From: Flavobacteriales bacterium UBA5869 | Lineage (GTDB): Bacteria > Bacteroidota > Bacteroidia > Flavobacteriales_D > Crocinitomicaceae | Direction of reading: 5' to 3' | Length of the DNA stretch: 12,989 nucleotides | NCBI GenBank assembly: GCA_002432565.1 | Contig: DJFP01000187.1 | Coordinates: forward strand, 16,475 to 29,463 | Shown: in pieces, positions 1 to 6,246 of the stretch | Layout: the number at the start of each line of letters is the position of its first letter | Position numbering within the stretch: the stretch's first letter is position 1 | Notes under the pieces: generated by a model | Databases searched by the model: none | Seen by the model: only the letters and a program-made list of their open reading frames with translations | Told to the model about the DNA's origin: nothing | Position numbers and translations under genes: made by a program

Positions 1-170
1 TGGGCAACTTCCAACGGCGGATTGGTAATCCCGTACATGCGTACCAGGAAGAACAGCACGATCCAGAACCGAATGTCTTTAAATAGGGGAAGTGCGAAGA
101 ATGATCTCACATGTTTTCTTTGTTTCGCTAAGTTAGGAGAAAACTTCGAAAAATGGCAACACGTCGGCAT
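1..170 (-). CDS. N-terminal fragment of a membrane protein, probably GT39-like glycosyltransferase (partial)
   Basis: The minus-strand frame is open from an ATG at 170 to the window edge, giving 56 residues. After a basic stretch comes a hydrophobic helix (FWIVLFFLV) and then RMYGITNPPLEVA. From memory, this juxtaposition resembles the start of large Bacteroidota multi-membrane-spanning glycosyltransferases of the GT39/ArnT type, in which the first transmembrane helix leads into a periplasmic loop with an acidic residue. Those enzymes move sugars from polyprenyl-phosphate carriers on the periplasmic face. The start is uncertain: a GTG at 110 gives VRSFFALPLF and a more typical short N-terminus, while the ATG at 170 adds 20 residues of unremarkable composition. 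An in-frame stop at 219-221 limits any further extension. Neither start has a clear ribosome binding site. The family call rests on one helix and one short motif, so it is tentative. Confidence 0.5.
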   Translation of the reverse strand, partial: MPTCCHFSKFSPNLAKQRKHVRSFFALPLFKDIRFWIVLFFLVRMYGITNPPLEVA

Positions 171-173
171 TGC

Positions 174-220
174 AATATCGCAACGTTCAAATGTTGGAAT
201 ATCGCTATATATAGATATTC
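174..220. repeat. Cluster of short direct and inverted repeats upstream of the glycosyltransferase-like gene
   Basis: The octamer AATATCGC occurs at 174-181 and again at 198-205. Between the copies lies CAACGTT (181-187) and its near-complement AATGTTG (190-196). A perfect 7-base inverted repeat, GAATATC (197-203) and GATATTC (214-220), surrounds a TA-rich spacer. The cluster lies directly upstream of the ATG at 170. It could be an operator or simply AT-rich intergenic sequence. Confidence 0.35.
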
Positions 221-244
221 AAATTTCCGAAATTATGAATTGAA

Positions 245-279
245 ATAAAAAAGCGGCATTCCTTGCAAAACACCGCTTT
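245..279 (-). terminator. Rho-independent terminator of the 3-hydroxybutyryl-CoA dehydrogenase gene
   Basis: On the minus strand, 18 bases past the dehydrogenase stop codon, AAAGCGG (279-273) pairs perfectly with CCGCTTT (256-250) across a 16-base loop. The 3' arm runs directly into six consecutive T residues (252-247). The GC-rich stem, U-tract and position make this a convincing intrinsic terminator. It also separates the dehydrogenase from the downstream glycosyltransferase-like gene, so those two are probably separate transcripts. Confidence 0.85.
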
Positions 280-297
280 GATAAAATATTATTGAAA

Positions 298-1191
298 TTA
301 CTTTTTAGCAAAGTTCGGAGCAACAATCAGGTCTTTTGTCCCATGGTTCCACGAGTAGAATCCTTCACCTGTTTTTACACCTTTTTTACCTGCAGTTACC
401 ATGTTTACCAATAGTGGACACGGAGCGTATTTCGGATTTCCGAAACCGTCGTGAAGTACTTCCAAAATTGCTAAACAAACGTCCAAACCAATGAAATCAG
501 CTAATTGAAGCGGTCCCATCGGATGAGCCATTCCCAGTTTCATGACCGTATCGATTTCTTCAACTCCGGCAACTCCCTCATACAACGTATAAATTGCTTC
601 GTTGATCATCGGCATCAAAATACGGTTTGCCACAAATCCCGGGTAATCATTTACTTCTACAGGAACTTTGTTCAGTTTTTTGGAAGTTTCCATGATCAGG
701 TTAGTAACCTCATCAGTTGTTGAATACCCACGAATGATCTCAACCAGTTTCATTACCGGAACCGGGTTCATGAAGTGCATTCCGATTACTTTTTCCGGAC
801 GGTTCGTCACAGAAGCAATTTTTGTAATGGAAATAGAAGAAGTATTCGATGCGAGGATCACATTTTCCGGAGTTAAAGCATCCAGTTGTTTGAAAATATT
901 CAATTTCAGGTCAACGTTTTCTGTTGCTGCTTCAACTACCAGTTCCACGTTTTTTACACCTTCTTCCATAGAAGTGAAAGTGGTGATGTTTGCCAAAGTT
1001 GCCGACTTATCAGCCTCTGTAATGGCTTCTTTTGCAACTTGGCGGTCCAGGTTTTTCGTGATTGTTGCCAATCCTTTATCCAATGAAGCCTGTGCTACGT
1101 CGATCAACGATACTTGATATCCAAATTGTGCGAATGTGTGGGCAATCCCATTTCCCATTGTTCCTGCACCAATTACTGCTACTTTTTTCAT
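298..1191 (-). CDS. hbd: 3-hydroxybutyryl-CoA dehydrogenase
   Basis: This 297-residue cytoplasmic enzyme belongs to the 3-hydroxyacyl-CoA dehydrogenase family, which oxidises (S)-3-hydroxyacyl-CoA to 3-ketoacyl-CoA with NAD(P), or runs the reverse reaction, in fatty-acid or butyrate-type metabolism. The N-terminal Rossmann fold has the dinucleotide motif GAGTMG at residues 8-13. The catalytic residues seen in human HAD can be placed by spacing: Ser118 in SNTSS, His139 in GMHFMNP, Glu151 in KLVEII and Asn189 in PGFVANR. The C-terminal dimerisation domain includes AHPMGPLQLADFIGLD and ends near GEGFYSW. Length is normal for the single-domain bacterial form. The frame is open further upstream to an ATG at 1335, but those 48 residues come from AT-rich intergenic DNA and precede the canonical MKKVAVIGAG start, so I use the ATG at 1191. 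It seems to be monocistronic, since a terminator follows directly. Confidence 0.95.
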   Translation of the reverse strand: MKKVAVIGAGTMGNGIAHTFAQFGYQVSLIDVAQASLDKGLATITKNLDRQVAKEAITEADKSATLANITTFTSMEEGVKNVELVVEAATENVDLKLNIFKQLDALTPENVILASNTSSISITKIASVTNRPEKVIGMHFMNPVPVMKLVEIIRGYSTTDEVTNLIMETSKKLNKVPVEVNDYPGFVANRILMPMINEAIYTLYEGVAGVEEIDTVMKLGMAHPMGPLQLADFIGLDVCLAILEVLHDGFGNPKYAPCPLLVNMVTAGKKGVKTGEGFYSWNHGTKDLIVAPNFAKK

Positions 1192-1216
1192 GAAGTGAGT
1201 TCTAATTTTTCGTGTA

Positions 1217-1245
1217 CGAAGGTACAGAAAATTAAAAATGCAAAA
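1217..1245 (-). promoter_or_regulatory. Possible promoter of the 3-hydroxybutyryl-CoA dehydrogenase gene
   Basis: Read on the minus strand, TACCTTCG (1224-1217) matches the Bacteroidota -7 consensus TAnnTTTG at all but one position. It lies 25 bases upstream of the ATG at 1191. TTTTG at 1245-1241 could serve as the -33 element, but the 16-base spacer is shorter than the usual 19 or so. The -33 side falls in a short tandem array of the heptamer AAAATTC (1242-1258), so its assignment is uncertain. Confidence 0.45.
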
Positions 1246-1370
1246 TTCAAAATTCAAAAGAGTCTTGTTTTTACGGTGATGTTTTGAGATTCGGTAGTTT
1301 TGGATTTCCGGGTTATCCCCTGATTTTGTATACATTTCGACATTGAAAAAAGAGGAATAAATATATTCAC

Positions 1371-1378
1371 TACATTAG
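1371..1378 (+). promoter_or_regulatory. Possible -7 element of the RhiA-like gene, between inverted-repeat arms
   Basis: TACATTAG at 1371-1378 matches TAnnTTTG at all but one position and lies 22 bases before the ATG at 1401, which would leave a short leader. I found no good -33 element. The box lies between AAGAGG (1350-1355) and its exact complement CCTCTT (1381-1386). A regulator could bind this arrangement, but six-base arms 25 bases apart can easily occur by chance. Confidence 0.35.
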
Positions 1379-1400
1379 CACCTCTTAACTATTATTCATT

Positions 1401-2030
1401 ATGACTGAAAATAATTCTAACGGAGTTGAGTATCAGATCAACTTTTTCAACAATTCCATTAATTCCGGAAGTTTCATGGTTTTCCAGCAAGATGAAAACC
1501 TCAATGTCGAAGGTGTTATGTCTTTGGCCTGGATGACCAAATTTGCTCATGCAAATACACAGGGTTTCTTTACCTGGACACTGAATTATAACTTTGTCTG
1601 GATGGAAAAATCGTCAATTTCTTCTGAGATTCTTACCGGGTCGTCTCAGTATACTCCTGCAAATCTGTTGGATAAGAACGGAATTGTCCTGAGCTACGAT
1701 GATGGCGGATATGCTTTTAGTGAGCCGACCGCTGAAACACCTGCGGGAAGTTTATATATCAAAGAGGATAGTAATGTTCCTTTAAAACAGGCCAATGTAG
1801 GAATCGGTATGTCAGGATCACCTACTTTTATGGTACAGGCTCAGCCCAACATGAGCTTAACGTTTACACCACATCCCGAATACTGGATCGCTTTTGGTGA
1901 TTTTGAGCAGGGACAGGTATTAAATGTACAGGAAATGTCCAGTATCCAATCCGTCGTATTTCCTCCCGGAATCTTTACAATGAATGTGATTTTGAATATG
2001 GATAACACCTGGACGGTTGAACCGGCATAA
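1401..2030 (+). CDS. RhiA-like protein of unknown function
   Basis: This 209-residue protein has no signal peptide, no membrane segment and no cysteine, so it is probably cytoplasmic. The N-terminal half (residues 11-68) reads like the RhiA family: a beta-rich start with FFNNSINSGSFMVFQQ, then VMSLAWMTKFAH and FTWTLNYNFVWME. The resemblance is recalled from the family pattern and has not been searched. RhiA is named after the rhizosphere-expressed rhiABC genes of Rhizobium leguminosarum, and its molecular role is not established. The C-terminal half has many aromatic and beta-prone segments (NVGIGMSGSPTFMVQAQ, LTFTPHPEYWIAFGDF, PPGIFTMNVILN), which suggests a compact beta-sandwich ending at DNTWTVEPA. 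It is transcribed alone, diverging from the dehydrogenase gene and converging on the T9SS cargo gene. It starts at the ATG at 1401; no Shine-Dalgarno sequence is visible. Confidence 0.75.
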   Translation: MTENNSNGVEYQINFFNNSINSGSFMVFQQDENLNVEGVMSLAWMTKFAHANTQGFFTWTLNYNFVWMEKSSISSEILTGSSQYTPANLLDKNGIVLSYDDGGYAFSEPTAETPAGSLYIKEDSNVPLKQANVGIGMSGSPTFMVQAQPNMSLTFTPHPEYWIAFGDFEQGQVLNVQEMSSIQSVVFPPGIFTMNVILNMDNTWTVEPA

Positions 2031-2099
2031 ACTCTTCAAAATACAGACCTGAATTATCCGGAAATTGATTCGGAGCTATCGATATAAAACATGACATGA

Positions 2100-2133
2100 A
2101 TCAGAATAGCTGGCAACTGATAGCTATTCTGAT
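2100..2133. terminator. Perfect 12-bp inverted repeat between convergent genes, possible bidirectional terminator
   Basis: ATCAGAATAGCT (2100-2111) is followed after 10 bases by its exact reverse complement AGCTATTCTGAT (2122-2133). The repeat sits between the stop of the plus-strand RhiA-like gene and the stop of the minus-strand T9SS cargo gene, the usual place for a bidirectional terminator. Neither side has a strong T-run, so termination by this hairpin is plausible but not certain. It could instead protect the 3' end of a transcript. Confidence 0.55.
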
Positions 2134-2170
2134 ATCATACACTTGGTTGAACTGTTTTTAAAGATACTGC

Positions 2171-5158
2171 TTACTCTATTGTCAATTTATATTCTTTTCC
2201 ATCTTCTGTTCTTAGAAAATATACTCCCGGACTGAACTCATTTACGGCAATTGAAATGCTGCCTTTAACCGCCAGTTTTTTAACTATACGACCCTGCAGA
2301 TCTACCAATTCAACTTCGTGTTCATATTTATTGTTAAATGAGAGTATAACTTGACTGGATGCCGGATTCGGGAAAAAGGAAAACTCCCCTTCCTGGTTAA
2401 GTACTACCGTGCGGACCCCATAATTGTGAACCTGCCCGTTAAAATCAGTTTGTTTCAGTTGATAGTAATTTACACCATGTATAGGATAGTCATCAAATAC
2501 CAGGTAAAAATGGTTTTCCGTACTTGTTCCTGCTCCTTGCTGGATTTGGAGTTGCTGCCAGTTGATACCATCTCCGCTTTTTTCTACCGTAAAATAATCA
2601 CAGCCCTGTTCGGATTCGGTTTTCCAACTGATTTCAACACGTCTATTGTCATTTAATTGGGTGTCAAAATCGACCAAAGTAACGGGAAGGGGTGTGGCCG
2701 CCGAAATAGAAGCCAAGGTGAAAAAAGGCTGTGCTGAGGTAATGCTGATTCCCGGAAACTCCACACGGCTTCCGTTGATCACCGCTCCTGAATAAACAGA
2801 AGCATTTGTCCAGTCTACACCGTCATTATCAACAAGCAGCCGAAGATTGGATACTGGTGTATAGTTCACCAGCATGGAAGTTTCGAAGCCTACTGTCACA
2901 TTTTGAGCGAAATTTGTTACCTGTCCTTTCCATATTCGTTCGATATGTCCGTAAATCCCGACAGGAAGATTCGCAAAGCAGGAAGCATTGTTTGTTATCT
3001 GATTGGCAAGTCCATTATTTCCCCATACAAGAAATGACTGATCGGCACTGAAATTATTGGCATTTGCGGCATTGCTGCCTGCAATTGTCAGGAGCCCCAC
3101 TGTTACCGGCTCATTGTTATTAACACTAATCGATTGTTTTTGGATGAGTGAAGAAGCATCGTCACGACCGATTCCGGCTATGTCATGATTAAAACCGCTA
3201 TTGGTTGTTTTATCCCAAATTGTTGTACTTGCTGAAGAAAGATAATTATACGAGGAACTTGTATTGGTATTTCCACCCCGAGTGATACCGTATTTTAATG
3301 ATAAGTAACTTTCAATCCTGTTTAGTTCCGAGGTAGATGGCGTGATGGTATAGAAGATAATCTCGCCGATATTTGCGTCGGTATCTTCACCGCCACTATT
3401 ATTGCGCCCAACATATAAACCCGATGAAATTGCAGGAGTATAAGTGGAATTATTGGTGTTGGAAGCAGCAAAAGAGGTGGAATTTTTATAAGCTACTGCA
3501 GTTGCTCCGCTACCCGTAACAGTGCATAAACATGCGCTTAAAATGTTGTATTCGGTTGGAGCGGACCAGTCAAATGTCCAGCCATTAAGGCTGCCGTCAG
3601 AAGATTGTGTCCGGAATCCCGGTTTGAACTGATGCCTGTAATTGGAAAGATTTGCAGAATAGGTCATTCCGGTTAGATTGTCTGTACTGTTGTCGCTTAC
3701 TATAAAAAAACTTCCGGAGCTCGTCATTAAGTCAGTTGCAGTAGAACTGTTGCCGAGCATGGTATTACTTGCCGCAATAAAATCAATTCGGGGATTGTAG
3801 TTGAACAAACGAACATTTGTTGCGCCGGAAATAACTCCCGGCTGTTGCGACCCGGTTGCCTGGGTTAGAGGCCAGTTTCCTGCAGAACCTCCGGAGCTCG
3901 CCCAGGAGGAAACTCCGGTTGCCATGGTTATACTGGATGTATTGTCTGCTTTATACCAGGCGCTTAGTCCGGTAGATACTCCTCCGGGAGATCCGGCGCA
4001 GGCAATGATTGACCGTGAACCCGCCGGATTCGTAACCGTAGGTGTACGGGCAACGCCAACAGTTAATGAGGTACATTGTGCATCAATTACATTCCCGATC
4101 GTGGCGGAACTGTTATTCATGTCGTATGCAATCCAGAAATAATTGGTACCCGAGGTTAAAGTACGGCTGCCCGAAACTATGATCGTACCTGCTGCAACAG
4201 TAGTCCCTGCTCCATCAAAAGCATTGATAGCGGAAAAGATGCTTGAGTTACCTGTATAATATATATGGATTAAGGATACATCGTCCGTACTTGTACCTGC
4301 GATGGTCGACCCTGTCATATTTATCTGGAATTGTGTCAGAGTTAATGGGGTAGTACATCCCGAAGTAACTACTTCAACACGGATAACCTGTTGTCCGGAT
4401 AAACATTTTTCTACTCCGGATGTGTTTGGTTGTGAAGTTGTGCAGGAAACATAGGTCATTGAGGCCGGTGTGTAGGTGAACGTTTGACCTACAGCTGGTT
4501 TGATGGTGCCAGAGAACTGACAGGAAGCCGTATTTGTTCCCCCGGTAGTAGTTGCAGACCAGTTTGTTGTTGTGGACCGGTTATTAAAATCGGTGTTTGT
4601 CAAGCCGCGCAAACCGACTTGTATCGTTGGGGTTGTGGCAGTATTCGCTGTGATTGTCCCTCCGTATATAATGTTAATTACATTGGTTGAATAATTCAAT
4701 CGGACCTGAAAACTGATTCGCTCTCCCGTAATATTATAACGCCGCACGTCACGCCATTGAATAACAAACTCATTCGAGGCACTGATATCCTGGTAGCGGA
4801 CCTCCGGAGTTCCGGTTGTTGCCTGTTGAAGATCGGCAGCAAAGGCCGCAATGATACCTGAAGTATTCGTTCCCGATATGGGAGTGTAATCTGTTCCTGA
4901 AGGAGCTGATCCAAGGCTTATATATCCGTTTGCAGATACATATACCTGTGTGTAACTGGTACAATTGAATGTAAAAGATGGAATTGTAATTGCTCCTGAA
5001 ACGTTATCATCAAAAGTAGCGCTCCAGAGAACTGTTCCTCCGCTAATATTTGTGTATGTCCCTGAAGATTGAGAAAAGGTATTAGTACTTACCTGGGCGG
5101 GAGATGCAAAGGATGCAAGAGTTAAACCAAGTAAAATGAGTAGTTTAAGATTTTTCAT
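2171..5158 (-). CDS. Large secreted multidomain protein with type IX secretion sorting domain
   Basis: This 995-residue protein is built for export and surface display or release. Residues 1-22 are a signal peptide (MKNLKLLILLG to ASPAQ). Residues 40-235 form a beta-rich Bacteroidota domain with YVSANGYISLG and EFVIQWRDVRRYN. Residues 246-383 resemble the BNR-associated N-terminal domain (GTNYFWIAYDM, PAGSRSI). Residues 396-620 look like a concanavalin-A/LamG-type sandwich (LSAWYKADN, LYVGRNNSG). Residues 620-815 contain YLSLKYGIT, TIWD and HDIAGIGRDD, which I recall as DUF8202. A fibronectin-like segment at 825-920 (VEISWKTESEQ, YYQLKQTDFNG) leads into the T9SS sorting domain at 927-995 (FFPNPASSQV, ELVDLQGRIV, GVYFLRTEDG). 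No catalytic motif stands out, so an adhesive or carbohydrate-binding role is a guess. The frame extends eight residues upstream to an ATG at 5182, but the signal peptide favours the ATG at 5158. Confidence 0.92.
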   Translation of the reverse strand: MKNLKLLILLGLTLASFASPAQVSTNTFSQSSGTYTNISGGTVLWSATFDDNVSGAITIPSFTFNCTSYTQVYVSANGYISLGSAPSGTDYTPISGTNTSGIIAAFAADLQQATTGTPEVRYQDISASNEFVIQWRDVRRYNITGERISFQVRLNYSTNVINIIYGGTITANTATTPTIQVGLRGLTNTDFNNRSTTTNWSATTTGGTNTASCQFSGTIKPAVGQTFTYTPASMTYVSCTTSQPNTSGVEKCLSGQQVIRVEVVTSGCTTPLTLTQFQINMTGSTIAGTSTDDVSLIHIYYTGNSSIFSAINAFDGAGTTVAAGTIIVSGSRTLTSGTNYFWIAYDMNNSSATIGNVIDAQCTSLTVGVARTPTVTNPAGSRSIIACAGSPGGVSTGLSAWYKADNTSSITMATGVSSWASSGGSAGNWPLTQATGSQQPGVISGATNVRLFNYNPRIDFIAASNTMLGNSSTATDLMTSSGSFFIVSDNSTDNLTGMTYSANLSNYRHQFKPGFRTQSSDGSLNGWTFDWSAPTEYNILSACLCTVTGSGATAVAYKNSTSFAASNTNNSTYTPAISSGLYVGRNNSGGEDTDANIGEIIFYTITPSTSELNRIESYLSLKYGITRGGNTNTSSSYNYLSSASTTIWDKTTNSGFNHDIAGIGRDDASSLIQKQSISVNNNEPVTVGLLTIAGSNAANANNFSADQSFLVWGNNGLANQITNNASCFANLPVGIYGHIERIWKGQVTNFAQNVTVGFETSMLVNYTPVSNLRLLVDNDGVDWTNASVYSGAVINGSRVEFPGISITSAQPFFTLASISAATPLPVTLVDFDTQLNDNRRVEISWKTESEQGCDYFTVEKSGDGINWQQLQIQQGAGTSTENHFYLVFDDYPIHGVNYYQLKQTDFNGQVHNYGVRTVVLNQEGEFSFFPNPASSQVILSFNNKYEHEVELVDLQGRIVKKLAVKGSISIAVNEFSPGVYFLRTEDGKEYKLTIE

Positions 5159-5234
5159 AACGCAGTTTTTACAAATTAACAACTAAGAGAGACGTTTTAA
5201 TTGGAAAAGCATCCGATAAAGCCGGACAAACTAA

Positions 5235-5265
5235 TTAGTTAGTGATCAAAACCCTTGTACCTTTG
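5235..5265 (+). promoter_or_regulatory. Predicted plus-strand promoter in the intergenic gap
   Basis: TACCTTTG at 5258-5265 matches the Bacteroidota -7 consensus TAnnTTTG exactly. With the usual 19-base spacer, the -33 position falls on TTAG (5235-5238), three of four bases matching TTTG. Transcription would start near 5272 and run away from the T9SS cargo gene into DNA without an obvious gene. Confidence 0.5.
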
Positions 5266-5285
5266 TTTTATCTGTAATCCAAATG

Positions 5286-5313
5286 ACCAATACTAATTGG
5301 TTATTTACTTTTT
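5286..5313 (+). terminator. Small hairpin followed by a T-rich stretch
   Basis: ACCAAT (5286-5291) and ATTGGT (5296-5301) form a perfect six-base stem with a four-base loop. A T-rich stretch with five consecutive T residues (5308-5312) follows. The stem is AT-rich and weak for a terminator. If it works, it would end the transcript predicted from 5235-5265 after about 40 bases. Confidence 0.3.
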
Positions 5314-5333
5314 AGTGTTCAATGGAGGGAAAT

Positions 5334-5361
5334 AACGGATTTTAATTTGCTGTAATCCGTT
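5334..5361. repeat. Perfect 8-bp inverted repeat
   Basis: AACGGATT (5334-5341) and AATCCGTT (5354-5361) are exact reverse complements around a 12-base AT-rich spacer. The repeat stands alone, about 175 bases upstream of the T9SS cargo start. It may be a protein-binding palindrome or an RNA hairpin; the sequence does not decide between them. Confidence 0.45.
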
Positions 5362-5487
5362 CAGGACATCATTCAATAGATTACCATTTACTAGTAAGTT
5401 AGTGAATCGCATTGTTTTTTGCAAGAAAAAATTAGTTGAAAAATCAAAAAAAGTAAAACCTATACGTTTACATCCTGTTAACGAGGA

Positions 5488-5565
5488 TACTTTTGTAGTA
5501 GCATATAAGCTGAGTCAAGCCCGGACAATGGATTGCACTGGTTCGGGTTTGATTCAGACTCAGTG
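5488..5565 (+). ncRNA. Candidate small structured RNA with its own -7 element
   Basis: TACTTTTG at 5488-5495 is an exact TAnnTTTG match, with only a weak -33 candidate (TTTA at 5467-5470, 17-base spacer). Just downstream, CTGAGTCAAGCCCG (5510-5523) pairs with CGGGTTTGATTCAG (5544-5557) over 14 continuous base pairs around a 20-base loop. Two of the pairs are G-U wobbles, which form only in plus-strand RNA, so the fold favours transcription in the direction of the -7 box. ACTCAG at 5558-5563 repeats the end of the 3' arm and can pair with the same CTGAGT, giving two competing folds. The 3' end is unclear: the weak T-stretch at 5572-5575 overlaps the stop of the convergent gene. It does not fold as a tRNA, and I do not recognise an RNA family. 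Confidence 0.4.
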
Positions 5566-5573
5566 TAGTGGTT

Positions 5574-6101
5574 TTAATACCGCATAACACGTTCTGCGGC
5601 TTCATCAAGCATTTTGTTACGCAGTTTTTGAGGAAATTGATTGGAAGAGTAATAGATCAGTTTTTCCCGGAAATGCTTTTTGATCTTTCGTGCAAATGTA
5701 CTTCCACCTTCAATAGTTGCAAAGAAAACCGAATCCCTTTCTTTCCGGAAATAAAGTGTGGAACTTGATTTCACATTGAATGCATGCAATTCCGTCCACT
5801 CCGAATGCGGGATGACCCACCTGTTTTGCCGTTTGCGGAATATGCCGAAACGTCTCCAGGGTTTGGTAAAAATGATTTCCCGCGGAGTAATTTCCATGAC
5901 CGAATACATAAAATAGATCAGTTCCAGGTAAAAGATGAAGATCCCAAAACCGATCAACACCCAGATAAAATAAATCACGTTCAGGTACTCATGTCTGATT
6001 CCCCAAAGGATGATTTGATAATTTACGCAAAGAATTAGGACTCCTACTAGTAATAAAGGTATTAAGTTAAGTGTGTTTCGATATTTTGCAGACCGATACA
6101 T
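5574..6101 (-). CDS. Two-helix membrane protein with a C-terminal PH-like cytoplasmic domain, function unknown
   Basis: This 175-residue protein has two membrane helices close to the N-terminus, at about residues 11-33 and 42-66, joined by a short loop. The soluble part (68-175) begins with the beta strands MEITPREIIFTKPWRRFGIF, followed by RWVIPHSEWTEL, STLYFRK and DSVFFATIEGG, and ends in an amphipathic, basic helical tail. Two helices followed by a small beta domain with a closing helix resemble bacterial PH-like (bPH/YcxB-type) membrane proteins, but I see no diagnostic motif. The positive-inside pattern puts the soluble domain in the cytoplasm. It starts at the ATG at 6101 without a Shine-Dalgarno sequence. 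I found no clear promoter in the 145-base gap it shares with the divergent PLD-like gene. Its function is unknown. Confidence 0.75.
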   Translation of the reverse strand: MYRSAKYRNTLNLIPLLLVGVLILCVNYQIILWGIRHEYLNVIYFIWVLIGFGIFIFYLELIYFMYSVMEITPREIIFTKPWRRFGIFRKRQNRWVIPHSEWTELHAFNVKSSSTLYFRKERDSVFFATIEGGSTFARKIKKHFREKLIYYSSNQFPQKLRNKMLDEAAERVMRY

Positions 6102-6246
6102 AAACTTAAAAATTACAGTGAATAGAGGGCAAGTTAATGAATGCAGTTATTGATTACAAAAAATGTTTGTTAAAGTTTAGGCTTGACTTCTGTACCGAAT
6201 TTCCTTTTTTTAATTATATGTAGTTAGATGAAAAAAACCACTGACC

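Larger units (their letters stand above)
5159..5573. other. 415-base intergenic region with hairpins and a predicted plus-strand promoter
   Basis: This gap separates the start of the T9SS cargo gene from the stop of the two-helix membrane protein gene, both on the minus strand. I found no convincing protein gene in it. An open frame of about 60 codons from a GTG at 5402 has no family resemblance and runs through the hairpin at 5510-5557. The cargo gene's own promoter should lie here on the minus strand, yet I could not find a clean TAnnTTTG there. The only good matches, TACCTTTG (5258-5265) and TACTTTTG (5488-5495), point the other way. Three inverted repeats lie downstream of those boxes and are listed separately. 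Confidence 0.6.

Noticed and set aside
22..243. Plus-strand open frame of 73 codons
   Set aside because: It overlaps the minus-strand glycosyltransferase-like start and the repeat cluster. It has no recognisable protein features.
668..1117. Plus-strand open frame of 149 codons opposite the dehydrogenase
   Set aside because: It is an antisense shadow of a highly conserved enzyme and shows no domain or signal of its own.
1192..1335. Upstream extension of the dehydrogenase frame to an ATG at 1335
   Set aside because: The added residues come from AT-rich DNA with a tandem AAAATTC repeat and a probable -7 box. The enzyme family starts at the MKKVAVIGAG segment.
3801..4142. Plus-strand open frame of 113 codons inside the T9SS cargo gene
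   Set aside because: Shadow frame of a long, domain-supported minus-strand gene; its low-complexity composition mirrors the Ser/Thr/Gly-rich coding strand.
5502..5580. Possible tRNA at the GGTTCGGGTTTGATTC segment
   Set aside because: The T-arm pattern (TTCRANY between five-base stems) does not fit, and no acceptor stem or anticodon arm can be drawn.
5402..5587. Plus-strand open frame of about 61 codons starting at GTG
   Set aside because: It runs through the candidate RNA hairpin, has no family resemblance and overlaps the 3' end of the convergent gene. The RNA interpretation explains the structure better.
5580..5599. CCGCA/TGCGG hairpin at the end of the two-helix protein gene as a terminator
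   Set aside because: The stem lies inside the coding sequence just before the stop codon and lacks a T-run on the minus strand.
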